Notes: generated from the sequence alone by a model not told the origin. Counted from the first letter of the stretch, positions 40,853 to 49,713 are shown. The stretch is 64,000 bases of DNA from Candidatus Saccharibacteria bacterium UBA6224 (GCA_002441585.1 DJWS01000009.1:16353-80352), one strand, 5' to 3'. Translations and numbers: made by a program.

Positions 40853-43705
40853 CTAAGGATTGGGCGGGAAGACGATACCGTTACCGTTGCCGTTACCGTT
40901 TCCATTGCCATTATCGATGTGCTCGGTACTCATCTGCTGGGTGTCCGAACCTTGGTAGAGCACGCTGTCGACGATGGTCGTGGTGACAGTCACTTGACCG
41001 GTCTTGGTCGGACTGTATTGGTACTCGAAGGTGTCGCCCCCTGACGGCGACCAGGTCTTAACCGTCTGGCCATCGATTTGCAGCGTCAGAGCCGACGGGA
41101 ATTGACTGCTAGACAGCGGGTGCGTGCCAGCTATAACCGTGATGGTTAAGTTACAGTCAGTGTCGTCACATTTGGCGGGTATAGTCACCACCACGGACGG
41201 TGGGGTGTCGTTACAGTTGTGGACATCGTCGTTGCCGCTGTAGCTGCTGGTAGCACCGCCGCCGACGAATTTATCGACCGAGAAGCTGCTGGCATTACCG
41301 CCCGTGATTAGCTGTCGGGCTAGTGGCGGCGTACAGCTGGTGGCCAGCTTGTTAGATACTTTGTCGATGGTGACGCTGCTGCTGGCTTGACCACCACTTG
41401 GCTGGTAGTTGGCTGGGAACAATTCGCGGGCAGGGCTGGGGAAGATGGCGCCAGTGCCGAAGCCGGAACGCATGACGTAGGCTGGAATCGACTTGACCGT
41501 GCTGGGCATGGTCCAGTTCTTGGCCGGCAAGTCGCGGTGAGCTGCCTCCATCCAACCACGCATGATCGGGGCGGTCATGGTCTCCATGTGGCCACCGGTC
41601 ATGGCCTTGAACCTGGTGTGGTAGCCGACCCACGTAACGGCGGCATACTTGGTCGACCAGCTGGTCATCAAACCGTCAAAGTTGTCGTTGGTCGTTCCGG
41701 TCTTGACGGCAAAGTGCCAACCGTTCGGTTGATGCTGGAACTTATTGCCGCCGCGTAGATACGTTGCTCGTGGGTCGGACAGCATGTCGGTGACAATGTA
41801 GGCGGCGTCCTTGTTCAGTACCTGCTTACCGGCTGGCTGTTTCCATTGCTGGATAGTCTTGCCGCTAGCGTCAGTGATCTTGAGTATGTAAGTGCGGGGA
41901 ATGAACTTGCCCAGGCGGGACATGGTGGCCAGGCCGTTGACGTGCTCGTCGAGGTGCAAGTAAGCGCCGTCGCCAATGGCCGAGGCACCATAACAAGGTG
42001 CTTCACGGGTCAGTTTAACGTCGAAGTAACAGTTATAGCCAAAGCCACTGCTGTCGCTGGTGGCGCCATTCATCATCATTTCGGCTGTCTTGATGACCTT
42101 GTCGGTGCCGACAGTGAGGTTAGCTTTCACGGCAGGCACGTTACGTGAGCCGGCCAGCGAATATCTGAGGGTCATCGGGCCGGGATATTTGAAGTCATAG
42201 TCCCACAGACAATTGGCGTTATCATCGTAGCGCGGTTGATGCTTGTTGGTGCATGGCCAGCCGGGTAGCGGACCCTGACTGTCGTACAGCACCGAGCCGG
42301 CACCGGCGCCCGTCTTCTCGATGAAGGCAGCGTAATCGTACGGTTTAAAGCTTGAACCTGGAGGGATTGGAATCTTGGCGTAGTTGATCTTACCAAAGTC
42401 CTCGTTGTCAAAGTCAGTACCACCTACCAGTGCGACGATTTGCCCCGTCGGAACATCTTCGGCGACGAATGCAGCCGTATCACCACCGTAGCGTTTGATG
42501 GTTGATAGCCCGTCGGCGACACGTTTTTCGGCTTCATCTTGCAACTTTAGATCTAACGAGGTAATAACTTTCCAGCCACCACGCTGGATGGTCTTGGAGC
42601 CATAAGTCTGTTCCAACTCCTGCTTTGCGGCCAGTACGAAGTAAGGCGCGCGGATGCCGTTATACTTAGACTTCAGCGGGTGAATCTGAGCTAGTATATC
42701 GACGTCCTTGGCTTTTAGGGCCTCGGCTTTGGTGATGTAACCCTGGTCTACCATTTGGTCCAAGATATAGTGCTGGCGACCGAGGATCGCCTCTTTGCCG
42801 AAGCCATCCGTTCCGGAGACGGCACTGTTCCATTCGCTGCTACTGTATGGTGAGTAATAGCTGGGCGACTTAGGAATACCCGCCAGGAAAGCAGCCTGTG
42901 CCAGGGTCAGATTCTTGGCAGAAGTCGCGAAGTAGTCACGAGCGGCCACCTCGACACCGTTCTCAATACCACCGTAAGGCGCGGCGTTCAGGTAACCTGT
43001 CAGGATGTCTTGCTTAGAATACTCACGCTCTAATTCAACGGCCAGGATGAGCTCCTTGACCTTGCGGGTGATGGTGCGGTTATCGGTCCACTGCTCGTTC
43101 AACTTGACCAACTGCTGAGTAATTGTAGAACCACCCTGGATTGGGCCCTTGCCAAACACGTCATTAAAGCCTGCTCGAGCGATACCACGCACATCAAAGG
43201 CACCGTGCTTATAAAAATCTTTGTCCTCGATGGCAATGGTGGCCTGTTTCATGTATTCGGAAATCTGATCGCCCTCGACGGGGATACGCTTGACGGCGTC
43301 GTAATCCTGCCACAACACGGTTTTGCCGGTGCGGTCATAGTAAGTAATGCTGCCGCCCAGGTTGTCGCCGGCGATACCCTTAATCTTAGGCAAGTCCTTG
43401 CGGAAGTAAGCGAACACGCCGATTACCAAGAAGAAGCAGACAATAATACCGATGCCGGTAATCTTGAGGGCCATGACGGCACCTTCGCGACTGAACCAAT
43501 ACGCAGCCAGACGCTGAGGATGCAGGCGATACGCCAAACGCTTCCACTTGTTCTTGGGCAGCGTGCTGAGATAGGTCGCTCGCGCCAAGGCACGTTCATG
43601 CTTACTGACGTTGCGTCGACTACTGAAATTCTTGTTCAAGCTCAAGTTGCTTCCGCGCCGGCCTTGTTGGGTGTGGCGGATAGGGCCAGATTTGCGTTCT
43701 GCCAT
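40853..43705 (-). CDS. Class A penicillin-binding protein (glycosyltransferase/transpeptidase)
   Basis: 950 aa. A basic cytoplasmic N-terminus and one membrane helix (about 78-103) precede a GT51 domain with the catalytic IEDKDFYKHGAFD (near 157) and GGSTITQQL motifs. The transpeptidase domain has SSFK (SxxK), SRN (SxN) and KTGT. A C-terminal region of about 200 residues contains paired Cys and an Ig-like fold, ending in (NG) repeats (40876-40911) and FPPNP. It polymerises and cross-links peptidoglycan. Its presence means the cell can build its own wall. Confidence 0.95.
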   Translation of the reverse strand: MAERKSGPIRHTQQGRRGSNLSLNKNFSSRRNVSKHERALARATYLSTLPKNKWKRLAYRLHPQRLAAYWFSREGAVMALKITGIGIIVCFFLVIGVFAYFRKDLPKIKGIAGDNLGGSITYYDRTGKTVLWQDYDAVKRIPVEGDQISEYMKQATIAIEDKDFYKHGAFDVRGIARAGFNDVFGKGPIQGGSTITQQLVKLNEQWTDNRTITRKVKELILAVELEREYSKQDILTGYLNAAPYGGIENGVEVAARDYFATSAKNLTLAQAAFLAGIPKSPSYYSPYSSSEWNSAVSGTDGFGKEAILGRQHYILDQMVDQGYITKAEALKAKDVDILAQIHPLKSKYNGIRAPYFVLAAKQELEQTYGSKTIQRGGWKVITSLDLKLQDEAEKRVADGLSTIKRYGGDTAAFVAEDVPTGQIVALVGGTDFDNEDFGKINYAKIPIPPGSSFKPYDYAAFIEKTGAGAGSVLYDSQGPLPGWPCTNKHQPRYDDNANCLWDYDFKYPGPMTLRYSLAGSRNVPAVKANLTVGTDKVIKTAEMMMNGATSDSSGFGYNCYFDVKLTREAPCYGASAIGDGAYLHLDEHVNGLATMSRLGKFIPRTYILKITDASGKTIQQWKQPAGKQVLNKDAAYIVTDMLSDPRATYLRGGNKFQHQPNGWHFAVKTGTTNDNFDGLMTSWSTKYAAVTWVGYHTRFKAMTGGHMETMTAPIMRGWMEAAHRDLPAKNWTMPSTVKSIPAYVMRSGFGTGAIFPSPARELFPANYQPSGGQASSSVTIDKVSNKLATSCTPPLARQLITGGNASSFSVDKFVGGGATSSYSGNDDVHNCNDTPPSVVVTIPAKCDDTDCNLTITVIAGTHPLSSSQFPSALTLQIDGQTVKTWSPSGGDTFEYQYSPTKTGQVTVTTTIVDSVLYQGSDTQQMSTEHIDNGNGNGNGNGNGIVFPPNP

Positions 43706-43810
43706 TTTTGGTCTGTTGCTCCCTCTGTCTGTTGACTACCATCCAAGTATAGCAAATTTTGGCGAATTCAAGCTCGATTTCGTGTTTAATTTCGGTCTTC
43801 GGCAAACAGT

Positions 43811-43838
43811 TTGCGACCGCCGTTGACTAGGGTATACT
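43811..43838 (+). promoter_or_regulatory. Promoter of tyrS
   Basis: TTGCGA (43811-43816), 16-bp spacer, TATACT (43833-43838). The ATG follows after 7 nt. GAGGG in between is too close to the start for a normal Shine-Dalgarno sequence. Confidence 0.55.
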
Positions 43839-43845
43839 TGAGGGC

Positions 43846-45081
43846 ATGAAATTATCCGAAGACTTGCAGTGGCGCGGTTTCGTAAATCAGACGACATACA
43901 AAGATCCGTCCGTGCTGGACGGTGTGCCGATAACCTTTTATTTGGGCGTCGATCCGAGCGCGGATAGCATGCAAGTAGGTAACCTGGCTATCGTTATGAT
44001 GGTGCGGCATTTCGTGCAGCATGGACACAAGGCTATCTTGCTGGTTGGCGGCGCTACCGGCATGATTGGCGATCCGGATGGTAAAAAGCAGGAACGCGAC
44101 CTGTTGACGCTCGAGCAAATCGATAAGAACAAAAAAGGCATCGCTGCCCAGTACAAGCAAGTACTAGGTGACTTGCCGTTCGAGCTAGTCGACAATTACG
44201 ATTGGTTCAAAGATATCGGCTACCTCGACTTTTTGCGCGATGTCGGCAAGCACGTGCCGATGCGTCAGATGCTTGGCCGGGAATTCGTCCAATCGCGACT
44301 CAGCGAAGACGGTGCAGGCATCAGTTATGCCGAATTCAGCTACTCACTTATCCAGGGCTACGACTTCTTGCACCTGCACCGCGAAAAGGGCGCCAGTTTG
44401 CAAATTTGCGGCGCTGACCAATGGGGCAACAGTATCGCTGGCGTGGAGCTTATCCGCCGCATCACTGGCGACGAAGCGCACATTTGGAGCGCCCCGCTCG
44501 TTATCAATAAGACGACCGGCATCAAATTCGGGAAAACCGAAGGCGGTGCGGTATGGCTCGACCAGACCAAGACCAGCCCGTACGATTTCTATCAATTTTG
44601 GTTGAATGTCGACGATGAAGGTGTCGAAGATTACCTCAAGATTTACACTATGCTCGACAAGGAAGAATTAGACGGCGTGATGGCCGAGTTCAATGGCAAT
44701 CGCGGCGGCCGGGCAGCCCAAAAGAAACTCGCCTATGAAGTAACGAAAATAGTCCATGGCGAACAAACGGCCGATGAAGTTGTCGAAGTCACGGCGCGTA
44801 TTTTCGGTAAGGATGAGTTTGCAGATGAAGATTACAAAGCTATCAAGCATGTCTTCGCGAGCACGGAACTGACTGGTGATATGCCATTGTTTGAGGCGCT
44901 CGTCACGCTGGGATTAGCCGAGAGTAACACCGAGGCGCGTAGGTTCGTCGCCGAGGGTGCCATTGCCGTGAATAACGTCAAGATCAATGCTGATAAAACC
45001 CACCTGGATCAATCCGACTTTCATGAAGACATCGTCGTCGTCCGCCGCGGCAAAAACGCCGTCGGTGTCGGCCGCCGCTAG
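43846..45081 (+). CDS. tyrS: Tyrosyl-tRNA synthetase
   Basis: 411 aa. Class I fold with tyrosine-binding segments YSLIQGYDFLHL and GADQWGNSIAG, a KMSKS-equivalent KFGKT at 227-231 and a C-terminal S4 domain (ESNTEARRFVAEGAIAVNNVKI). The HIGH signature is unusual: QVGN at 43-46, so the first His is Gln and the second Asn. The Asn is common in class I enzymes, the Gln is not. The protein is otherwise complete and should be active. Divergent from the PBP gene. Confidence 0.94.
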   Translation: MKLSEDLQWRGFVNQTTYKDPSVLDGVPITFYLGVDPSADSMQVGNLAIVMMVRHFVQHGHKAILLVGGATGMIGDPDGKKQERDLLTLEQIDKNKKGIAAQYKQVLGDLPFELVDNYDWFKDIGYLDFLRDVGKHVPMRQMLGREFVQSRLSEDGAGISYAEFSYSLIQGYDFLHLHREKGASLQICGADQWGNSIAGVELIRRITGDEAHIWSAPLVINKTTGIKFGKTEGGAVWLDQTKTSPYDFYQFWLNVDDEGVEDYLKIYTMLDKEELDGVMAEFNGNRGGRAAQKKLAYEVTKIVHGEQTADEVVEVTARIFGKDEFADEDYKAIKHVFASTELTGDMPLFEALVTLGLAESNTEARRFVAEGAIAVNNVKINADKTHLDQSDFHEDIVVVRRGKNAVGVGRR

Positions 45082-45114
45082 ACATCCCAGACAGCCAAAA
45101 GCGGCTTGTACTTG

Positions 45115-45120
45115 TATACT
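45115..45120 (+). promoter_or_regulatory. -10 element of recG, leaderless position
   Basis: TATACT, 6 nt before the ATG at 45127. A TTG at 45106 in the same frame overlaps the element and is unlikely to be the start. Confidence 0.5.
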
Positions 45121-45126
45121 TACTTT

Positions 45127-47163
45127 ATGACATTGGACACTCCGCTGACGGAGCTGAAGGGAGTCGGGCCGGCTGTGGCGGCAAAATTCGCCCAGCTTGG
45201 TCTGGCGACGATTAGCGACCTAATAGATTATTACCCGCGTCGCTATGACGACTATTCGGCGGTGACGCCGATCGCGCAGCTAAAACCGGGTGCGGTAACC
45301 ATCGAGGCCGTCATCAAACAGGCCGTTGGACGCTATGTCCGACGCGGCATGCATATTACCGAGGCAGTCGCTAGCGACGATAGCGGCAGTGTGCGTTTGG
45401 TTTGGTTCAACCAACCCTATCGCGCGGCGGCTCTCAAAACCAATCAGCCGTATTACATTTCTGGACAATTCGAGCTCAGCCACCAACATTTACAAATCAT
45501 GAACCCGAGCACGGAGTTGGTCAGTGAGTTCCCGATCAATACCGCCCGCATCATCCCGATTTATCGTGAGACCAAGGGACTGAACTCGCGCCAGATTCGC
45601 GCCGCGCTCAAGCAGGCATTATCCGTCATCCGGACCATACCCGAGACGCTGCCGACTTGGATAATCGATGAGCAAAAGCTGTTGAGCCGGGCCGAAGCGC
45701 TCATGACGATGCATTTTCCAGAATCGGCCGAACGACTTACTGAAGCCAGACGCCGACTTGGTTTCGAGGAGGTCTTCCAGCTGAGCCTTGCCAGCCTGAT
45801 GAACAAGCTGGAAATTGCCGGCGAGCAAGCGCCGCCGGTAAAGTTCGAAGAAACCGTAGCCAAAGATTTCGTTAAACATTTGCCGTTTCGTCCGACGGAT
45901 GCCCAGCGCAAGGTCGTTTGGCAGATTTACCAAGACATGCAGCGGACGCAACCGATGAACCGGCTGGTCGAGGGGGATGTCGGCTCGGGCAAGACAGTCG
46001 TGGCGGCGATGGCCGCGTTGATGGTGCTGCACCATGGTCACCAGGTGGCACTGATGGCACCGACCGAGATATTGGCCCGTCAACACGCCGCTACCATCTA
46101 TTCACTGCTGGCTCCATTAGGCTACGGGGACAGTGTCGGCCTGCTGGTCGGCAGCTTGCCGGCCGCCCAAAAAAAACGGGCACATGCCGCCATAACCAGC
46201 GGCGACATTCGTTTTATAGTCGGTACCCACGCCCTTATCCAGGACGCGGTAGATTTGCAAAATCTGGAGCTCATCATCATCGATGAACAGCATCGCTTTG
46301 GTGTAGACCAACGCAAGAGTCTGATGGCCAAAGCCGGCCACATGCCGCACGTACTCAACTTGACAGCCACACCGATACCGCGGAGCCTAGCGCTGACACT
46401 GTACGGCGAATTAGATATATCGATACTGGACGAAAAGCCCGCTGGCCGGCAGACGATAAAAACAGAGATAAGTTCGCCTAACTCGCGCAAGCAACTCTAC
46501 GCTAAAATCGACGAAGAACTTGAGGCCGGTCGTCAGTTGTATGTCGTCTGTCCACTGGTGGCCGAATCGGCTAGTCTGGAGGCCGAGGCGGCCGAAAAGA
46601 CCTACGAGACGTTACGCAAGGGCGCTTTCAAGCATCGCCGGGTCGGCTTGCTGCACGGCCAGATGAAATCGGACGCCAAACAGCACGTGATGCAGCAATT
46701 CGTGGCGCACGAGCTGGACGTGTTGGTGGCGACGACCGTCATCGAGGTCGGTGTCGACGTGCCTAACGCCTCGATTATGCTAATTGAAAACGCTGATCGT
46801 TTCGGGCTCAGTCAGCTACACCAACTGCGCGGACGGATTGGCCGAGGCGAACACCAGAGCACCTGCTATTTGATGATGAGTGATAGCTCGGCGCCGACGC
46901 GACGACTGCGCGCGATGGAGCGCATTACCGACGGATTCCGACTGGCCGAACTGGATCTAGAGCTTCGCGGCCCCGGGGCCATCTACGGCACCATGCAACA
47001 TGGTGCACTCGACCTCCGAGTTGCTAAACTGACAGATACGAAACTGATCGCAACGGCTCGTTCGAGTGCCCAGAAGTTCATCGACAGCAAGGAAAATCTG
47101 TTACAATATAAACAATTATCCACGCATGTATCACGGCTACGAGCCGTCACGAATCTGAATTAA
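45127..47163 (+). CDS. recG: ATP-dependent DNA helicase RecG
   Basis: 678 aa. An N-terminal wedge/OB domain (about 60-160) is followed by the helicase core: motif I GDVGSGKT at 283-290, motif II IDEQHRFGV, motif III LTATPIPRSL, and motif VI near QLHQLRGRIGRG. The C-terminal TRG-like region (LRGPGAIYGTMQHG) remodels stalled forks. Length is normal. Translation likely starts on a leaderless mRNA. Confidence 0.96.
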   Translation: MTLDTPLTELKGVGPAVAAKFAQLGLATISDLIDYYPRRYDDYSAVTPIAQLKPGAVTIEAVIKQAVGRYVRRGMHITEAVASDDSGSVRLVWFNQPYRAAALKTNQPYYISGQFELSHQHLQIMNPSTELVSEFPINTARIIPIYRETKGLNSRQIRAALKQALSVIRTIPETLPTWIIDEQKLLSRAEALMTMHFPESAERLTEARRRLGFEEVFQLSLASLMNKLEIAGEQAPPVKFEETVAKDFVKHLPFRPTDAQRKVVWQIYQDMQRTQPMNRLVEGDVGSGKTVVAAMAALMVLHHGHQVALMAPTEILARQHAATIYSLLAPLGYGDSVGLLVGSLPAAQKKRAHAAITSGDIRFIVGTHALIQDAVDLQNLELIIIDEQHRFGVDQRKSLMAKAGHMPHVLNLTATPIPRSLALTLYGELDISILDEKPAGRQTIKTEISSPNSRKQLYAKIDEELEAGRQLYVVCPLVAESASLEAEAAEKTYETLRKGAFKHRRVGLLHGQMKSDAKQHVMQQFVAHELDVLVATTVIEVGVDVPNASIMLIENADRFGLSQLHQLRGRIGRGEHQSTCYLMMSDSSAPTRRLRAMERITDGFRLAELDLELRGPGAIYGTMQHGALDLRVAKLTDTKLIATARSSAQKFIDSKENLLQYKQLSTHVSRLRAVTNLN

Positions 47164-47224
47164 TTATGATAATTATCGGGAATAACCCCACGCCGCAGGT
47201 CCCTAAGAGGGCGGAATAGTTGCG

Positions 47225-48046
47225 ATGTACTCCGGATCGACACTTACAACCTATTCCGGCCGAATATTAGGCGCGCACCAAAAAATCGACCGTGTCGCTC
47301 GACGACATTTGGAACTATTGGTGCCCGAATCAAACTTTCCTAATGTCCGCCAAATCCTGCATTTTGAGGGCGGCAATGGCCCTGACGCCATTAAGCGCAA
47401 GAGCCCAGCCAAAGATGAGCCCTGGCATTATTTCCAGCCGTTTGATCCGGACGATACCAATCTGCTCGATATCATAACCGAGCATTATGCCACGCTCGTT
47501 ACGGCGCTTAGCGCCCGCGACGTCATTCGGGCAGCCTTCGAGGCAGCCTGGTTGGCGCACGCCATAGTCGATGGTCTGACGCCAGCGCACCACTTCCCAT
47601 ACGAGGAAAAGCTGATCGAATTACGCGGCGGTGCCGGCATCGAGACACGAACGACCCTCAAGGATAAAATCGTTTTGCCTGGCGATACGGGGCGCGAGCG
47701 CGTAGCTAACAACTGGAAGATGTGGGGGCCCAAGGGCTTGATGACAACTCACGGAACCTTCGAGTGGGGCGTAGCGACCGTGATTTTGCCCAGCCGATTC
47801 AAACTTGCCCAGCCGACCGCTGAGGATCTGGCCATGTTCGCCGACCAGAAAATCAACCAGTGGTATCGCGGAGTCGCCCAAGAAATCGCCAACCTCGGAC
47901 TATTCGACGAGTTTACTCGTAGCGGCTGGACGACCAAGCTTGCCAGGCAAGTTCGACGCCAACTGGCGCCGCGCATCGTTAAGAGCGTGACTGTGGTGTG
48001 GCATGGAGCGCTTATCGAGGCCCAAGCCAAGGGCAGGCTAGCCTGA
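47225..48046 (+). CDS. Zinc-dependent phospholipase C/S1-P1-like protein
   Basis: 273 aa. The pattern of His and Asp residues resembles the zinc-dependent phospholipase C / S1-P1 nuclease fold: GAHQKIDRVARRH near the N-terminus, WHYFQPFD near 68, and WLAHAIVDGLTPAHH near 111-125, which matches H-x3-D-x-x-x-P-x-H. No signal peptide is evident, although the family is usually secreted. AGAGGGCGGA upstream of the ATG may be the ribosome-binding site. Its stop overlaps the rsmD ATG by one base. Confidence 0.5.
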   Translation: MYSGSTLTTYSGRILGAHQKIDRVARRHLELLVPESNFPNVRQILHFEGGNGPDAIKRKSPAKDEPWHYFQPFDPDDTNLLDIITEHYATLVTALSARDVIRAAFEAAWLAHAIVDGLTPAHHFPYEEKLIELRGGAGIETRTTLKDKIVLPGDTGRERVANNWKMWGPKGLMTTHGTFEWGVATVILPSRFKLAQPTAEDLAMFADQKINQWYRGVAQEIANLGLFDEFTRSGWTTKLARQVRRQLAPRIVKSVTVVWHGALIEAQAKGRLA

Positions 48047-48579
48047 TGCGAATCATTGCCGGGCGGCTGAAGGGGCGAACGTTTCAGTCGCCATCCGGGC
48101 ACCGGACTCATCCAATGTCCGACAAGATACGTGGTGCGCTGTTCAATGCCCTCGGGGGGCTTGACGGTCTGACGGTGCTTGATGCCTTTGCTGGCACCGG
48201 AGCACTCAGCTTCGAAGCAATTAGCCGTGGTGCCGAGCATGCGACGGCACTCGATATCGACAGACAGGCAGCACAAACGATCCAGCAAAACACTCGTGAA
48301 CTTGGCTTGAACGCGCGCGTAAAAGCAATTCGGGTGGGTGCCAGCTCATGGCTCGAGACCCAAACCGAAGCGACATTCGACATCGTTTTGCTAGATCCAC
48401 CCTACGATGACGTTCAGTTAACCACGCTGACCCAATTGGCTGAACGCACAAAGCCCGGCGGCGTCGTGGTCGTTTCTTTGCCACCAACCCAGACTTTAAA
48501 CTGGGACAAGCATGGTTATGAGTTACTCGCCAACAAATCATATGGCGATGCCACGCTGTGGTTTTATCGCCGAAGCTAG
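48046..48579 (+). CDS. rsmD: 16S rRNA (guanine-966-N2)-methyltransferase RsmD
   Basis: 177 aa. A Rossmann methyltransferase with MRIIAGRLKGRTFQSP at the N-terminus, HPMSDKIRGALFN, the SAM-binding LDAFAGTGALSFEAISRGA and the catalytic DPPYDD. It modifies G966 of 16S rRNA. The ATG at 48046 (TGATG overlap with the preceding stop) fits the family start; a longer frame from 47998 is rejected. It overlaps the convergent membrane-protein gene by 4 bp. Confidence 0.93.
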   Translation: MRIIAGRLKGRTFQSPSGHRTHPMSDKIRGALFNALGGLDGLTVLDAFAGTGALSFEAISRGAEHATALDIDRQAAQTIQQNTRELGLNARVKAIRVGASSWLETQTEATFDIVLLDPPYDDVQLTTLTQLAERTKPGGVVVVSLPPTQTLNWDKHGYELLANKSYGDATLWFYRRS

Positions 48580-49301
48580 GATTTCTTAGGCTTTGGCGTG
48601 AATGTACCGGTCGGTAGGGGGCTGCCGTCGCTGACTTCGAGCTGTCGAAACGGCCCGGCAAAAAAGTAACTGACACTAACTAGTGGTCCAAGTATCAGAC
48701 CAAGAGCCGGAATACTGGATATCACCGAAGCCGATATACTAATGACGAACATCACGCCTATCAGTCCCCAAATACTTTTGCGCTGGTCGGCTGTCTGGTC
48801 GGCGCTGCGGCGCATGGCATCGCGGATACCGATGTCCTCGGTCACCAGGTAGTACGGGGCTAGTAAGTAGCGCCTCAACAGGATGAGCCCCGGCACGATA
48901 AACACAATAAGCCCCAGGATGACCAGTATGCCAATGAGGATTCCCAAACCGTATACCCTCCAGAAATAATGTAGGCCCTGACGCATGTATGATTGTGGAT
49001 CGTCGCCGTCGCCACGGACTGCCCGTGCACCCAGGACAACCGTTGCCGGCAATACCAGCAACGTCCATAGAACACCCAGTGAAACGGCCCATATACCAAT
49101 CTGCGAAGCCGCGGCGGAATGGTTAGCAAACCACAGGTCGGTGTTGGCGGTTATCGAATTGGGGCTTAGATATTCACCGATTCCGCTGAGCACGGATGGT
49201 ATCAGGACTAGCCACAGGATGCTATAAGGATGAGACCGGATAAGTTGAACGCTCTTGCCCAACAAATCCCATGACGGTGTATATTTCTTGGTCAATTCCA
49301 T
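48576..49301 (-). CDS. Polytopic membrane protein (glycerophosphoryl-diester-phosphodiesterase-membrane-domain-like)
   Basis: 241 aa with about four to five hydrophobic segments (near 23-43, 66-90, 118-145, 177-197 and 200-222). The layout and the WLVLIPSVLSGIGEYL and IVFIVPGLILLRRYLLAPYYLV segments resemble DUF975/YciC-type membrane domains, where a GxxLxxRxxLxxxxxxxE-like stretch (VTEDIGIRDAMRRS) follows. The function is unknown. The ATG at 49301 sits 6 nt after an extended -10; the open frame continues upstream through the tRNA-Leu gene and is not coding there. Confidence 0.65.
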   Translation of the reverse strand: MELTKKYTPSWDLLGKSVQLIRSHPYSILWLVLIPSVLSGIGEYLSPNSITANTDLWFANHSAAASQIGIWAVSLGVLWTLLVLPATVVLGARAVRGDGDDPQSYMRQGLHYFWRVYGLGILIGILVILGLIVFIVPGLILLRRYLLAPYYLVTEDIGIRDAMRRSADQTADQRKSIWGLIGVMFVISISASVISSIPALGLILGPLVSVSYFFAGPFRQLEVSDGSPLPTGTFTPKPKKS

Positions 49302-49307
49302 GTCATT

Positions 49308-49316
49308 ACTATAGCA
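49308..49316 (-). promoter_or_regulatory. Extended -10 of the membrane-protein gene, leaderless position
   Basis: Minus-strand TGC plus TATAGT, ending 6 nt before the ATG at 49301. Confidence 0.58.
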
Positions 49317-49334
49317 TTTTAGGCCTGTCTTTCT

Positions 49335-49340
49335 TATAAT
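49335..49340 (+). promoter_or_regulatory. -10 element of the tRNA-Leu gene
   Basis: TATAAT ends 10 nt before the first base of the tRNA, so only a few 5' leader nucleotides would be made. Confidence 0.6.
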
Positions 49341-49350
49341 GAGCGACATT

Positions 49351-49435
49351 GCCGCGGTGGTGGAATTGGTAGACACGCTGGTTTTAGGAGCCAGTGCCGA
49401 AAGGTGTGAAGGTTCAAGTCCTTTCCGCGGCACCA
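49351..49435 (+). tRNA. tRNA-Leu (anticodon UAG), CCA encoded
   Basis: An 85-nt cloverleaf with acceptor GCCGCGG pairing with CCGCGGC, D-loop with GGTAGAC, anticodon loop TTTAGGA (anticodon UAG), a long variable arm as in all tRNA-Leu, T-loop TTCAAGT and an encoded 3' ACCA. The last 19 nt are duplicated 192 bp downstream. Confidence 0.95.
49417..49435 (+). repeat. 19-bp direct repeat, copy 1 (3' end of tRNA-Leu)
   Basis: AGTCCTTTCCGCGGCACCA, covering the 3' T-stem, the acceptor strand and CCA. An identical copy is at 49609-49627. Confidence 0.9.
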
Positions 49436-49437
49436 TT

Positions 49438-49470
49438 GAAAAACACTCGACTTTTGGTTGGGTGTTTTTC
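49438..49470 (+). terminator. Hairpin terminator after tRNA-Leu
   Basis: GAAAAACACTC pairs with GGGTGTTTTTC (11 bp, one G-U) around an 11-nt loop, followed by AGTTTTT. Confidence 0.7.
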
Positions 49471-49608
49471 AGTTTTTGCTAGCGAAAGGACGCAGAACCT
49501 TGCGAGTGAGCGAAGCGAATGATAGGTCGTGGAGCGAGGACGCGCGCAGGAATTTATTCCGAGCACGCCGCAGCGGAAGAGTGTTTTGGCAAAGCCAAAA
49601 TGTGCGAT
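49471..49608. other. Non-coding spacer between the two tRNA-end repeats
   Basis: No gene was recognised. It holds GAAAGGACGC at 49484-49493 (complementary in part to the tRNA 3' T-stem strand) and a perfect palindrome TTTTGGC-AAA-GCCAAAA at 49584-49600. An open frame on the minus strand runs through it and both repeats but looks non-coding. Confidence 0.5.
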
Positions 49609-49627
49609 AGTCCTTTCCGCGGCACCA
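49609..49627 (+). repeat. 19-bp direct repeat, copy 2 (displaced tRNA-Leu 3' end)
   Basis: Identical to 49417-49435 but without the rest of a tRNA upstream. It is followed, like copy 1, by a terminator hairpin and then GAAAGGACGC (49679-49688), which suggests that a longer unit was duplicated or that an att-like site was left behind. Confidence 0.88.
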
Positions 49628-49635
49628 AACAAATT

Positions 49636-49657
49636 ACCTCTCCTTGAGAGGTTTTTT
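49636..49657 (+). terminator. Hairpin terminator after the second tRNA-end repeat
   Basis: ACCTCTC pairs with GAGAGGT around CTT and runs into a T tract. Confidence 0.78.
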
Positions 49658-49707
49658 GTTGGGTTCAAGGCGCGATATGAAAGGACGCCGGACCTGCCTG
49701 ATTGCAG

Positions 49708-49713
49708 TAAACT
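49708..49713 (+). promoter_or_regulatory. -10 element, leaderless position
   Basis: TAAACT, 6 nt before the ATG at 49720, no Shine-Dalgarno sequence. Confidence 0.42.
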
